Assembly: GCA_944323475.1 (NCBI GenBank) | Contig: CALUSQ010000001.1 | Coordinates: 62,001-126,000 of the forward strand | Origin: Candidatus Gastranaerophilales bacterium | GTDB lineage: Bacteria; Cyanobacteriota; Vampirovibrionia; Gastranaerophilales; Gastranaerophilaceae | Direction: 5' to 3' | Length of the DNA stretch: 64,000 nt | Shown here: piece after piece, positions 27,491 through 37,600 of the stretch | Numbering within the stretch: the stretch's first letter is position 1 | How the letters are laid out: every line of letters begins with the position of its first letter | Notes under the pieces: model-generated | What the model was told of the DNA's origin: nothing | Database searches by the model: none | What the model saw: the letters and a program-made list of their open reading frames with translations, nothing else | Translations under genes and position numbers: made by a program

Positions 27491-29311
27491 ATGATAATTT
27501 TAAATTCATTTTTAAACAACTATTTCAATAAAAATAAAACTGAAAATAACAACAAGATATCTTTTCAAGCAAATATAAACAAAATTTCAAAAGAAATTAT
27601 GTTGCAAAAATCCGAATACGAAAAGATATCAGAACTTGCTACTTTGCATCAAAATATATCAGACGCCTGCGCTTTATTAAGGAAAAAACTTAAAACAGCG
27701 ATAAAACAATCTTATCCTGGGCTTATTTCAAACAAAAAAAGAAAAGGTTTTATTTTTGACTCATTGTCTAAAGACAAAAGCACATTGATTCAAATGGTAA
27801 AATACAATATAGCAAAGGAAAAAGATGAACTTATTACGCTAAACATATTAGATAAAGCTTTAGAACCACTAATCAGTTTTAGATTTGATAAAGAAGGTAA
27901 AGTTTTAATAACTTCAGATGAAAATAGCATTAAGAATATAGCGAAACAGCCATTTGAAAATGTACTAAAAACATTATTCAAAAAATATTTTGAGCCATTA
28001 GTACAAGAAACTAAAATATTACAAGTATTTTGCGAAAATTTTAAAGCAATAAAAAAAACACATCCTGAAGCAAAAACAAAAAACAAACTAATAGAGGTAA
28101 CAAAAAATTTTTCATCTTTAGCAAGCAGTGTTGGTATAAAACCGGAAATAGAAGAAACTGTAAGAAATTTTAAATCATTACATGAACTTTTAAATCAAAA
28201 TATAAAAAAAGCTTATAACTTAAAACTATCTTACCTTGGAGCGGATGAAAGCATGAAAAATTTTCAAAGTTTCACCTTCAAAAATGTTGGCAAAAACGGA
28301 GAAACATACAGCTTTTGTCTAAACAAATCTAAAGACAAATCTAGAGCATTTAGAGTATTTGTTATAGACCAAAATAGCAAAATAAAACAAGCCTTTGTAT
28401 TTTTTAACGACGGAAGAATTGCAAAACTCAGAAATACAGCAAAAACCCCATACGATTTACGACCAAGCTATATTGAATTTATTTCTGACAGAGAAATAGA
28501 AAATTTTCAAATAAAGGAAATACTGAAAATACTTAACGAAAAATTTGCTGATTTTGAAAAATACATAAACACAAAAAGAGAAAATAAAATAGAAAGAAAA
28601 ATACTAACAGAACAAGAAAAACGTGAAAGAGCTAAAATAAGAGCTAAAATAAAAGCTGAAAAAATTGCCGAAGCAAAAGCAAAAATAAAAGAACAAAGAC
28701 AGCAAGAAAGATTACTAAACAAAAAACGTAGAGAACAAGAACTTTCAATGTTGAAAGAAAAACATAAAGCAGAAAAAACAGAAAGATTAAAAGAACCCAA
28801 AAAAGCAAAAGAAAAAGCAATAAAAGCTGAAGAAAAATTAAAAATAAAAGAAAAAGATATACAAGCTATAAAAATAAAAGCACAAAATGAATTTAAAAAT
28901 ATACCATTGTATAAACTTTCAGAAAAATTCAAAAAACTTTTTGATACCCCGATTGAAAAAAGAAGCTCTCATCTTATTTATCAAAAACTTGCTAACGGAG
29001 AATACTTTAATGCTAAATTCAGTTTAAAATCATCAGATGGTGCAATGATTACAGTTGCCAAAATAAAATCTCAAAAATACATGGACTTTTGTTACTATTC
29101 AATAACAGCAGAAAAAAATGGTGAAAAATTAGTTTTAAATTTTGACCCTTTTTCAAATAAAATTATAAAAAGTACAAAAGATGGAAAACCATTCATTGAT
29201 GATAAAAACAACTTGCATTTTATAAGTAAGGAAAAATTTTTAGCAAAAACACCTTATTCCGAAAATATTGGTTTATACATAAAAGAAATATTTGAATCAA
29301 AACCTTTATAA
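27491..29311 (+). CDS. Large lysine-rich protein of unknown function with N-terminal F-x-A motif
   Basis: I do not recognise this 606-residue protein. A polar leader ends in KISFQANINKISKE, similar to the F-x-G/A motifs seen in other unknown proteins of this window. A central part has globular wording (NFQSFTFKNVGKNGETYSF). A long charged coiled-coil follows (about residues 365-460, rich in KKREQE-like heptads), then a second globular domain (SSHLIYQKLANGEYFNAKF) whose wording echoes the central one. There is no signal peptide or membrane helix. No clear ribosome site precedes the ATG. The base composition is even more A-rich than its neighbours. Confidence 0.7.
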   Translation: MIILNSFLNNYFNKNKTENNNKISFQANINKISKEIMLQKSEYEKISELATLHQNISDACALLRKKLKTAIKQSYPGLISNKKRKGFIFDSLSKDKSTLIQMVKYNIAKEKDELITLNILDKALEPLISFRFDKEGKVLITSDENSIKNIAKQPFENVLKTLFKKYFEPLVQETKILQVFCENFKAIKKTHPEAKTKNKLIEVTKNFSSLASSVGIKPEIEETVRNFKSLHELLNQNIKKAYNLKLSYLGADESMKNFQSFTFKNVGKNGETYSFCLNKSKDKSRAFRVFVIDQNSKIKQAFVFFNDGRIAKLRNTAKTPYDLRPSYIEFISDREIENFQIKEILKILNEKFADFEKYINTKRENKIERKILTEQEKRERAKIRAKIKAEKIAEAKAKIKEQRQQERLLNKKRREQELSMLKEKHKAEKTERLKEPKKAKEKAIKAEEKLKIKEKDIQAIKIKAQNEFKNIPLYKLSEKFKKLFDTPIEKRSSHLIYQKLANGEYFNAKFSLKSSDGAMITVAKIKSQKYMDFCYYSITAEKNGEKLVLNFDPFSNKIIKSTKDGKPFIDDKNNLHFISKEKFLAKTPYSENIGLYIKEIFESKPL

Positions 29312-29334
29312 AATTATATTTGAAAAATTTAATA

Positions 29335-29413
29335 TTTATACAACTTTTTATACAAATTAATGTAAAATAGACTTACTAATTCTAAAAACAATTTGTTTTA
29401 TACTTTGTATAAA
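29335..29413. promoter_or_regulatory. Cluster of TTTATACAA sites upstream of the aldolase operon
   Basis: TTTATACAA occurs at 29335-29343 and 29347-29355 in direct orientation, and inverted (TTGTATAAA) at 29405-29413. The last copy forms a perfect inverted repeat, TTTTATAC-TTT-GTATAAAA (29396-29414), just before the ribosome site. This arrangement looks like an operator. Part of it may also act as -10 elements. Confidence 0.5.
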
Positions 29414-29434
29414 AATAAAAAGAAGGGATAATTC

Positions 29435-30232
29435 ATGAATCACCTGGAAAAACAAATGATTGAAAAGCTCATTGATTTAAAAAAAAATCATAATGTTCTT
29501 GGTGTTAAAGCTGAATTTGAATCAGAAGGTTCAACAATTGAAGAAGTTGTCAAACTTAAGGAATTAGCAACAAAAGCAGACCTTGATTTAACAATAAAAA
29601 TAGGTGGTTGTGAAGCGATAAAAGACATCTATGATGCAAAAAAAATAGGAATAGAAACATTGGTTGCTCCAATGATTGAATCACCATATGCAATGAAAAA
29701 ATATATTGAAGCAACCAAAAGAATATTTACAGAACAAGAAAGAAAAAAAAAGAAATTTTTAATTAATATTGAAACAATATATGGTTTTAATTACTTAAAA
29801 GATATTATGAATAGTCCATATTCAAATGATATTGCAGGAATTGTTTTTGGGAGAACGGATATGACAGGCTCGCTTGGGATGGATATAAATGATGTAAACA
29901 GCCCTGAAATACTTAAATATGCCCAAATCATTGGAGAAACTGCAATAAAATACAAAAAAGAATTTGTAATAGGTGGTGGAATTTCCACAGATTCTATAGC
30001 TTTTTTAAAAAATATACCTAAAAATTCATTAACAAAATTTGAAACAAGAAAAATAATTTTCGATGCACCAAAGGCACTTTGCGAACCTAATATAGAATCA
30101 GGTATACTAAAAGCTATCAAATTTGAACTATTATGGATAAAAAACAAACAAAATATTTATAACAAAATAACAAACGAAGATATAAAAAGAATAAATATTC
30201 TTGAAAAAAGATATAAATTCCAATCAATATAA
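29435..30232 (+). CDS. HpcH/HpaI aldolase / citrate lyase beta-like protein
   Basis: The 265 residues fit a PEP-mutase-type TIM barrel of the HpcH/HpaI-CitE family. VLGVKAEFESEGST opens the barrel, TIKIGGCEAI and VAPMIESPYAMKKY carry the metal/acid residues, and NIETIYGF and GRTDMTGSLGM match later motifs. Members cleave or form C-C bonds with pyruvate or acetyl units. The substrate here is unknown, and the position at the head of a lipid and envelope gene run hints at a surface-molecule precursor. The ribosome site AGAAGGGA is good. Confidence 0.78.
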   Translation: MNHLEKQMIEKLIDLKKNHNVLGVKAEFESEGSTIEEVVKLKELATKADLDLTIKIGGCEAIKDIYDAKKIGIETLVAPMIESPYAMKKYIEATKRIFTEQERKKKKFLINIETIYGFNYLKDIMNSPYSNDIAGIVFGRTDMTGSLGMDINDVNSPEILKYAQIIGETAIKYKKEFVIGGGISTDSIAFLKNIPKNSLTKFETRKIIFDAPKALCEPNIESGILKAIKFELLWIKNKQNIYNKITNEDIKRINILEKRYKFQSI

Positions 30233-30357
30233 ATAGAATTTTAACAGTTCTAAAAACTAGAAGTAGTAAACTAAAACTACATTCAATATATGATTACAAT
30301 AATCAGCATTTTTAGTATTTTATTAATAATTATTGGATAAAAAAGAATAGAGGGCAA

Positions 30358-31023
30358 ATGGACAGAAGAATAATCAAGCTTGGAATAGTTTTAGTTCTAG
30401 GTCTTGTTGTTATCATTCTACTAATAAATGTCTTAAAAAACATAAAAATTGATGAATTTCACCCTGCATCAGTAATTTTTGTAATTGATGCATCTGCATC
30501 TAACCAAGCAAAATTAGATGAACAAAAAAGCTATCTAAAACAATTGTGCAAAAGATTGGACCCAGAAGATAAAGTTAAAATAATAAGAGTTTCTGAAGAT
30601 GCTTATATGATTTATGAAGGTAATTCTCATAATTCAGCAGGTATTTCCAAATCGCTTGACAGTTTTACCCAATATAACAATAAAGAATATGGAACAGCAT
30701 ATGGAGATGGATTAAAAAAAGCATTATCTTTTGCTATTGATGCAAAAGGAAAATATATTCCAGCTATTGTTGTTATTGGAGACTTAGAGAACGAAGGTAG
30801 CCAAGAAAAGCAAATCGATTGGAACAATTTTCCAAATGAAATAAAAAAAGTCAAAGAACAAATTCCTGAATTAGCTATGATGTTTGTATTTGCACATCCA
30901 CAAAAATTAGATCTAGTAAAAACAAAATTAGGAAAAATATTTGGTGAAGAAAAACTTATATTATCCCCAGAAGAAAATGCTGACAAAGCAATTAAATCAT
31001 TTATATATGCATTAGGACGTTAA
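30358..31023 (+). CDS. Membrane-anchored von Willebrand factor A domain protein
   Basis: An N-terminal membrane helix (LGIVLVLGLVVIILLINVL) anchors a VWA domain. The metal-ion-dependent adhesion site looks complete: DASAS (Asp44, Ser46, Ser48), Thr113 in YGTAYGDG, and Asp142 in VVIGDLENEG. VWA domains bind partner proteins through a Mg ion, so this is probably an assembly or sensing partner in the envelope. It leads a tightly spaced set with an FHA-like membrane protein, a pairing often seen in multiprotein complexes. The partner is not known. Confidence 0.82.
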   Translation: MDRRIIKLGIVLVLGLVVIILLINVLKNIKIDEFHPASVIFVIDASASNQAKLDEQKSYLKQLCKRLDPEDKVKIIRVSEDAYMIYEGNSHNSAGISKSLDSFTQYNNKEYGTAYGDGLKKALSFAIDAKGKYIPAIVVIGDLENEGSQEKQIDWNNFPNEIKKVKEQIPELAMMFVFAHPQKLDLVKTKLGKIFGEEKLILSPEENADKAIKSFIYALGR

Positions 31024-31048
31024 AGAATAACAAAAGGAAGGTATTTTA

Positions 31049-32680
31049 ATGGCTCTTATTGTTGCAAGTAAAAATAATAAAAGAATATTTAATCAAGAAC
31101 AAATAACAATAGGTTCGGATTTATCATGCGATTATGTAATGAGTATTGGTGAAAAATTTTTAATAACACTGCATTATCGTGAAGAAGAAAAAAAATGTAT
31201 AATAATAAATAACACAGGAACCAAAAAATTTTTACACAAAAACACTTCTTTAGGTGAAAAAGCAGCAATTATAAATGCTGTAAAATTTTCTATTGAAGGA
31301 AGTGATGATTTTTTAATTATAAAAATTGATGACAGAATTATAAAAGATCCACAAAAAGAACCCAAAGCTCCAAAACCTGCACAAAATTTTTCAGATAAAG
31401 ATATAAATATAAACCAAAATAAAGTCGAAATTGAACCAGTTATTCAACCTGAAAAACTTGATCCTAAAGAAAAATTAGAATTGGAAAAAAGAAATATTGA
31501 AAAAGCAAGAACAGCAATAATAAAAGAAACTGGTTTTGCAATAAACGATTTAAAAAAGAGAATTTCAGTTAACAATAAAGGATTTGGTTTTGTTCATATT
31601 GCAATGTTTGTAAGTTCATTTATAAGCGCATTTGGACTTTCAAATTATTTAACAGGATTAAAGATAGAAGAAACAGCCAATTTTATCCAATTGCCAACAA
31701 ATATAAAAATTTTCTTTTTATTTGGCATAATAGTTTCAGCTCTTTGTTTAGTATTGAAACAAGGTGTATTTCTTTTCTATCAAAACAAAACACATTCTAC
31801 AAAACAAAATATCCATGCACAAAATAGTATGATTATGTTATCAAGTGTTTTCTTTGTTGCAATTTATATTATAAATCTTATCTACTATATTAATATAAAT
31901 CCTGTTTTTGCAATATTTATTTCATTATTCTTTGTTGCATTAAATATAGCTTTATCATGTGCTGCAGGCTATTTTAAATACTCAAGCCATGCAATGGCAT
32001 ATGTATTAGATCAATATGAATATAGAGAAGATTTTGAAGCTGTAATGAATAAATACAGAAACTGGATAGAAAAATTTATTAATAATATTAGTAATACTAA
32101 AATTAGCAATATAAAAAATAAATTATTTGACTTACAACTAAAGTCTGCAGGAGAAATGATTTTAGGCATTATAACATCACCCTTTTTGGCCTATGGTGTA
32201 TCAAATACTCTTGCACAATGTTTCCCTGATGCAGCAGGTTGGATAAGAATTTCAGGGTTAAGATTTAGTCCTGTATTTTTAATTTTAGCAACATTTTTAA
32301 TTATTTTTGCATTTTTGGCATTTACAATGGCTTTCACATGTATAAAAAAAATACAAGGATCAAATGTAATTAAACAAGATGGTTTTAGTAATTATTTAAC
32401 ACATGGTGTTGATATATTAGGTATTCAAGCTATAAGCAAACTTGAAGGCGATAAAACAAAAGCACTCATTATTGGATGTTCAATTATATTTATTGAGTTC
32501 ACAATGAACACATCCTATTTCTTTACAGAGATAGGCGGTGATTTGCAAGGCGTTCTATTAAGTGTAATTGCTGCATTAGTACCTACAGCATTATTAATCG
32601 CAGAAACTTTTATGTTAAGTAATACACGTTATGAAATACACGCAAGTGAATCTTTATTGTTACAACTTGATAGAGATTAA
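31049..32680 (+). CDS. FHA-like domain plus multi-pass membrane protein
   Basis: Residues 1-95 read like a degenerate forkhead-associated beta-sandwich (QITIGSDLSCDYVMS, where FHA usually has GR/GS..S.). A Pro/Lys linker follows, then at least eight membrane helices, in two groups separated by a soluble loop with DQYEYREDFEAVMNKYRNWIE. The key Arg of FHA phosphothreonine binding is not visible, so phosphopeptide binding is doubtful. The start has an AAGGAAGG site. I infer a membrane scaffold for the VWA protein encoded just upstream. Confidence 0.65.
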   Translation: MALIVASKNNKRIFNQEQITIGSDLSCDYVMSIGEKFLITLHYREEEKKCIIINNTGTKKFLHKNTSLGEKAAIINAVKFSIEGSDDFLIIKIDDRIIKDPQKEPKAPKPAQNFSDKDININQNKVEIEPVIQPEKLDPKEKLELEKRNIEKARTAIIKETGFAINDLKKRISVNNKGFGFVHIAMFVSSFISAFGLSNYLTGLKIEETANFIQLPTNIKIFFLFGIIVSALCLVLKQGVFLFYQNKTHSTKQNIHAQNSMIMLSSVFFVAIYIINLIYYININPVFAIFISLFFVALNIALSCAAGYFKYSSHAMAYVLDQYEYREDFEAVMNKYRNWIEKFINNISNTKISNIKNKLFDLQLKSAGEMILGIITSPFLAYGVSNTLAQCFPDAAGWIRISGLRFSPVFLILATFLIIFAFLAFTMAFTCIKKIQGSNVIKQDGFSNYLTHGVDILGIQAISKLEGDKTKALIIGCSIIFIEFTMNTSYFFTEIGGDLQGVLLSVIAALVPTALLIAETFMLSNTRYEIHASESLLLQLDRD

Positions 32681-32701
32681 AATTAAAAATTATAAAAAGA
32701 T

Positions 32702-33544
32702 ATGTCAAAAATACATTTAACAATAACAACCATTATTCTTGTTTTAACTACTATATTTATATGTATAAGTAGTCCTAAGTTACATAAAAAATTTGTAATT
32801 ACAGATTCTAATGTAAAAATTGTTGATGCGCCATTAAAATCAGAAGAAACAGTCCCAATCCAACCGGCAGAAGTGCCTATAGTAAGAGAAGTCTCTAATA
32901 AAGATTTACAAGCACTTAATGTCCCAGAAAAAACGAAAAAAAGTAATTCTCAAATAGTTAATACACAAAATATAAAAACAACATCACAAAAAGTGTCTGT
33001 TACTCCACAGACACAACAAAAAGTTACAACAACAAAGCAAAAAGCTGTACAAACACAAACCAAACCTAAAACGACACAATCAAAACCTTCAACGCAAACC
33101 AAACCTTCAACACAAACAAAATCAATAACAACAACTAAAAAAATACAAACTAAGCCTCAAACAACACAATCAAAATCTTCAACAACACAAACAGCTCAAA
33201 AAGCCAAAACTACTCAGCAAAAAATTGAAATTGATTGGGAAAAATGGCGTAACAATATTAATGCAAAAATTGTTGCCAATTCAACAGCACAAATAAAAAA
33301 GAGTGTACCTATCGGCACAAAATATGAATATAGTTTCAATGTAGATAATAAAAAGAAAATATCTGATATAAGAGTAGCAATTATTTCAAAAAATGAAACA
33401 AAAGAAGTCCAAAATGGTGTAAACATAATAATTTTAGCAATAATGAATTTAGAAAATAATTCTATTCTAACCTATCCAGAAGGTGCTGAAGGTATTACTT
33501 CAAGAAAAGTTGCTGCTTATATAACAATTAAGGAACAAAACTAA
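32702..33544 (+). CDS. TonB-like protein: membrane anchor, Thr/Gln/Lys/Pro linker, C-terminal domain
   Basis: An N-terminal helix (IHLTITTIILVLTTIFICI) is followed by a 110-residue low-complexity linker with near-tandem KPSTQT/TKPSTQ repeats and then a compact C-terminal domain (from IDWEKWRNNINAKI, with YEYSFNVDNKKKISDIRV and LTYPEGAEG). This is the architecture of TonB/TolA energy-coupling proteins, though I see no ExbB/ExbD partners. The C-terminal domain recurs in the next gene. The stop overlaps the next ATG (TAATG). Confidence 0.68.
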   Translation: MSKIHLTITTIILVLTTIFICISSPKLHKKFVITDSNVKIVDAPLKSEETVPIQPAEVPIVREVSNKDLQALNVPEKTKKSNSQIVNTQNIKTTSQKVSVTPQTQQKVTTTKQKAVQTQTKPKTTQSKPSTQTKPSTQTKSITTTKKIQTKPQTTQSKSSTTQTAQKAKTTQQKIEIDWEKWRNNINAKIVANSTAQIKKSVPIGTKYEYSFNVDNKKKISDIRVAIISKNETKEVQNGVNIIILAIMNLENNSILTYPEGAEGITSRKVAAYITIKEQN

Positions 33545-34224
33545 TGAAAAGAATTATAATAATAGCTTTAATACTTAATTTTATATTTCCTCTTACTGTG
33601 TGTTGTGAAGAAAACTTTAAAATACCGGAATACACTATCGAAATTCCAGCTGTTTTTCAAAATTTGGAAGACAACATAGAAGAAAGTTGGCTTGATATAG
33701 AATGGAATACATGGCATGCAAATGCAAGAAATCCATTACTAAAATTTATTAATGATTTAAAATTTAAAGATTTTTATCTTGGATTTACTTTTTATGTAAA
33801 TAAAAATAGACAAATTACAGATATTGTCGTTTATTTTTTACCAGGCAACTCATTTAATAAGTGGTTTGCATATATGAAAAAAGACGGTGTTTATTATGCA
33901 TATGTATATAGTACTAACGAATTTTACAAGTTCAAAACAGATAAAAAAATACCCGTTAACAATGGCTTCTTTATATACAAACAAGATATAATAGAAAAAA
34001 TGACAATTACCAAAACTAAAAAAGAATATGTACCAGAATGTGATAAAATAATATCTTTTGCAAAAGATATAAATAGTCTAAGCGGTATTGATTATTTAAA
34101 ATATCCAAAAGGTTCAAAACGCTATAAAGTTAGAGTAGAAGGCGGTTGGCAAGATTTAATACATAGTGGCAAAAAATATTATTCATCTTCAGATTTTGAT
34201 GATACAGAAAGGATAAAAAATTAA
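33544..34224 (+). CDS. Exported protein sharing the TonB-C-like domain of its neighbour
   Basis: It has a signal peptide (IIIIALILNFIFPLTVCC; a lipobox is not clear). The mature part repeats the wording of the previous gene's C-terminal domain: IEWNTWHANARNP against IDWEKWRNNINA, FYVNKNRQITDIVV against FNVDNKKKISDIRV, and LKYPKGSKR against LTYPEGAEG. It is therefore a linker-less paralogue located in the envelope. It is coupled to both neighbours by one-base overlaps. Confidence 0.7.
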   Translation: MKRIIIIALILNFIFPLTVCCEENFKIPEYTIEIPAVFQNLEDNIEESWLDIEWNTWHANARNPLLKFINDLKFKDFYLGFTFYVNKNRQITDIVVYFLPGNSFNKWFAYMKKDGVYYAYVYSTNEFYKFKTDKKIPVNNGFFIYKQDIIEKMTITKTKKEYVPECDKIISFAKDINSLSGIDYLKYPKGSKRYKVRVEGGWQDLIHSGKKYYSSSDFDDTERIKN

Positions 34225-34625
34225 TGCTAAAGCTAAAATATGCTAAATTATTTACATATTTACTTTTAACAATATTTATATTTACACCGCAAACAACATT
34301 TGCAGCAAAACAAATAATACGCGGCGATGATGGAGCATTTTATGTGATTGACACAGAAGATCCGAATGATACTGATTTTGCTGATAGCGTAAACGGCGAA
34401 GAAATCATAAATCAAGAAAATGATAATGTTCCAATACCACAAAAAAATATACAACAAAACAATGAAGAATCTTTGACTCAACAAGATATAGAAGATGCAG
34501 AAGATTATCAAAAATATGAAAATGCAGCTAAAAAAAATAAAATAACAGGATTTTTAGGTGCAACATTAGGTACTTTAGTAGTAGCAGGAGCACTAATTTG
34601 GATAATAATAGCTGGCATTGATTAG
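34224..34625 (+). CDS. Small exported protein with C-terminal membrane helix
   Basis: The 133-residue product has a signal peptide (LFTYLLLTIFIFTPQTTFAA), an acidic Asn/Gln-rich middle and a C-terminal membrane helix (TLGTLVVAGALIWIIIAG). The family is not recognised. Its start shares one base with the previous stop and its end lies seven bases before the fusion gene's ATG, so it belongs to the same operon and probably to the same envelope complex. Confidence 0.65.
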   Translation: MLKLKYAKLFTYLLLTIFIFTPQTTFAAKQIIRGDDGAFYVIDTEDPNDTDFADSVNGEEIINQENDNVPIPQKNIQQNNEESLTQQDIEDAEDYQKYENAAKKNKITGFLGATLGTLVVAGALIWIIIAGID

Positions 34626-34632
34626 AGGTATT

Positions 34633-37600
34633 ATGAATATTTTAAAAGAACTATGGAATAAAAATTTTATAAGCTTATTTTTAGGTCAATTAGCAACACA
34701 TTTTAGTGATGCAATAATCCAAATTGTATTGATAGCATCAATATTGAATAACACAGACAAACCAGGTGGACTAATTGCATTAATGTTATTCTGTTTTATA
34801 TTTCCATCATTGATTATAAGTATGATAGCAGGTAGCATTGTAGACCGTTTTTCCAGAAAAAAAGTTATGATTTATAGTGCCTTGTACAGAGGTATAGTTC
34901 TTTTATTTGCATTTGGAATATTTATTATACTCCACGACAAAGTAGAAACTATTCTTATGATAAAAACTTATGGTATTGTACTAAGTATTTTAATTGGATG
35001 CGGCACAGCATTCTTTTACCCAGCAAAAATGGCAGCAGTACCTAATGTAGTTAGCATTCAAGCATTAAAACCCGCCAACGCACTAATTTCCGGATCTGGG
35101 ACTTGGGCATTAACTTTTGGCGCATTGATTGCAAGTTTCATATTATTAAAAGTCGGAAATTTCAATACATTTTTAATATCAATAACAATTTATTTTATAG
35201 CAAGCGTTATTCTTTTAGCAGTAAATTTAAAAAATGATGAATATACTAATAATAAATATTTTAACCTACAAGATGATATAAAAGATACCTTTTCATTTTT
35301 AATGAAACACAAAAAAGCATTAAATATGATATTGTTGGCAGTCATTATTTCTTTAATATCTGCAACTTTTTATAATGCAATGAATGCAATTGCAACCGAT
35401 TTTTATCAGGTAAGTGTTCAAGGACTTGCTCAATTGAAATGTATGCTTGGATGCGGAACTTGCTATGGCGCAATTATAATGATTCTTTTTGGCAAAAGAC
35501 TCAAAACAAATAAAACTCTTGTAACGTCATTTTTAGGGTTATTCTTGTGCTTAATAACAGCATCACTATGTACAACATTTATGAAAGCAAGAATATGGTT
35601 GGGTGCAATCGGATTATTTGCAACTATATTAAAAGTAACTATAGACACTATTTTGCAAAAAGTTTCACCAAACTTTATAAGAGGTAAAGTATTTGCATTT
35701 GCATCAATGCTAGAAACACTTGCTTCATTAGTAGGTATAGGGTTTGTTGCCCTATTTACGGGCATAATCCATCCAATAACAATTTTTCATTCAATAGCAA
35801 TTTTATCGGCATTTATGGCACTCACTTTGTTGCTGCTAAACAAAGTTTTCAGATATTTTGTTCTTAGAATTACAGTTGGACAACTTTTTAAAATATTTTT
35901 TAATTATCAATTTGAAGGTATAGATAACATTCCTAAAAAAGGTAAAGTTATACTTGCAGGAAATCACACTGGACAATTGGATCCTCTTATTTTGCAAATG
36001 GCAACAGGAAGAAATTTATGGTTTATTACTGGACCTGCCGCATTTAAAGTACCAATAATAAGACATATATTAAAATGGTTTAATGTGTTACCTTTAAAAT
36101 TTGGAGCAGGTCTTGAAGCAATTGAAACAGGCGTAGTAAAACTTAAGCACGGGGAAGCTGTAATAATTTTTCCAGAAGGTAAGTTTACAACCGATGGAGA
36201 TTTATGCAGATTTCATAAAGGTGTTGCCATTATGGCGAAAGAAGCAAATTGTCCAATAGTACCATTTGCTATAAAAGGCGGATTTGAAGCTTGGGGAAAA
36301 ATTAGAAAAAATCCCAAACTATTTACAAAAATTATTATTCAATTTGGACAACCTATAAGAGATTTATCAGGAACAGAAAAAGATATTTCAAAAGAACTTG
36401 AACAAAGAGTAAGATTTATGAAAACGTCTCTTGAAAGAAGAGCATTTTATAAAATTAAAGATACAGAATACACTAATTTTTTAGATATTATGAAACAGTA
36501 TAGTGATACCTATGGTCAAACCAAAGCTGTTTCAATAAAAACAAAAAATGGATATGAAGAAATAAGCTATATAGATTTAAAAAGAAGAGCTAAAAAATTT
36601 GCAAACTACCTCATGGAAAATGCAGATGTCCAAAGAAACGACAGAATAGCAATTTTATGTGAATCAAGACCAGAATTTGCAGTTGGAATATTTGCATCAA
36701 TTCAAACAGGGGCAATTACTGTTCCTCTAGATGTTAAATTAACAGTACCAGAGCATACTCATATCCTTTCTGACTGCAACCCCAAAATTTTGTTGTGTTC
36801 GAGTCATTATTTGAAACATGCAATTGAACTCAAAAACAATGTTAAATCAATACAAGAAATATTTGTACTCGATGATGAACAAAGAGAACATCCGGAATTC
36901 TTATCTATTTCAAAATTAGATGCTGACATAGAAAAAAGTTTTAAAAGAGCACGTTCTATGGATGAAACAGCTCTTATTGTTTACACATCAGGAACAACAG
37001 GAAATCCCAAAGGTGTAATGATAAGTTTTGGAAATATTTACTCACAAATGAAAGATTTTGAAAAAGTTTTAAAACTATCAAAAGATAATACATTATTATC
37101 AATACTTCCATTAAACCACCTTTTGGAACTCAATGTTGGATTTTTTGGAATGCTCTTTATGGGTGCAAAAATAGTCTATATCAAAACACTAAACCCTAAA
37201 GAACTAACTTCAGCTATGAAAGAAAAACAAATTACCAATATGATAGTTGTGCCTCTAGTAGCAAAGATGCTTAAAAATAGTATCGATAAACAAATAAAAA
37301 AACAACCACAATACAAACAAAAAATCTTTGGATTAATGTTTAATATAGCAAAATATATGCCAATGAAAATCAGAAGATTAATGTTCAAATCGATAATAGA
37401 TGGTTTTGGCGGTAAATTTGAATGTTTTATATCTGGTGGCGCACCATTAGAATCAGATATTGCAGAATTTTTTGAAAGAATTGGTATTCCTGCATTTGAA
37501 GGCTATGGTCTAACTGAAACAAGCCCTGTAATTTCGACAAATCATTATAAAGCACATAAAATTGGTACAGTTGGAACTCCTTTACCGTCAGTAAAAGTTA

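Noticed and set aside
28507-28932. 141-residue reverse frame rich in Phe/Ser/Ile
   Set aside because: It is the antisense shadow of the lysine-rich coiled-coil region of the gene at 27491.
33060-33210. Repeated ACAAACCAAACC-like units as a CRISPR or satellite
   Set aside because: Units are imperfect, unspaced and in frame; they encode the Thr/Gln/Lys/Pro linker of a TonB-like protein.
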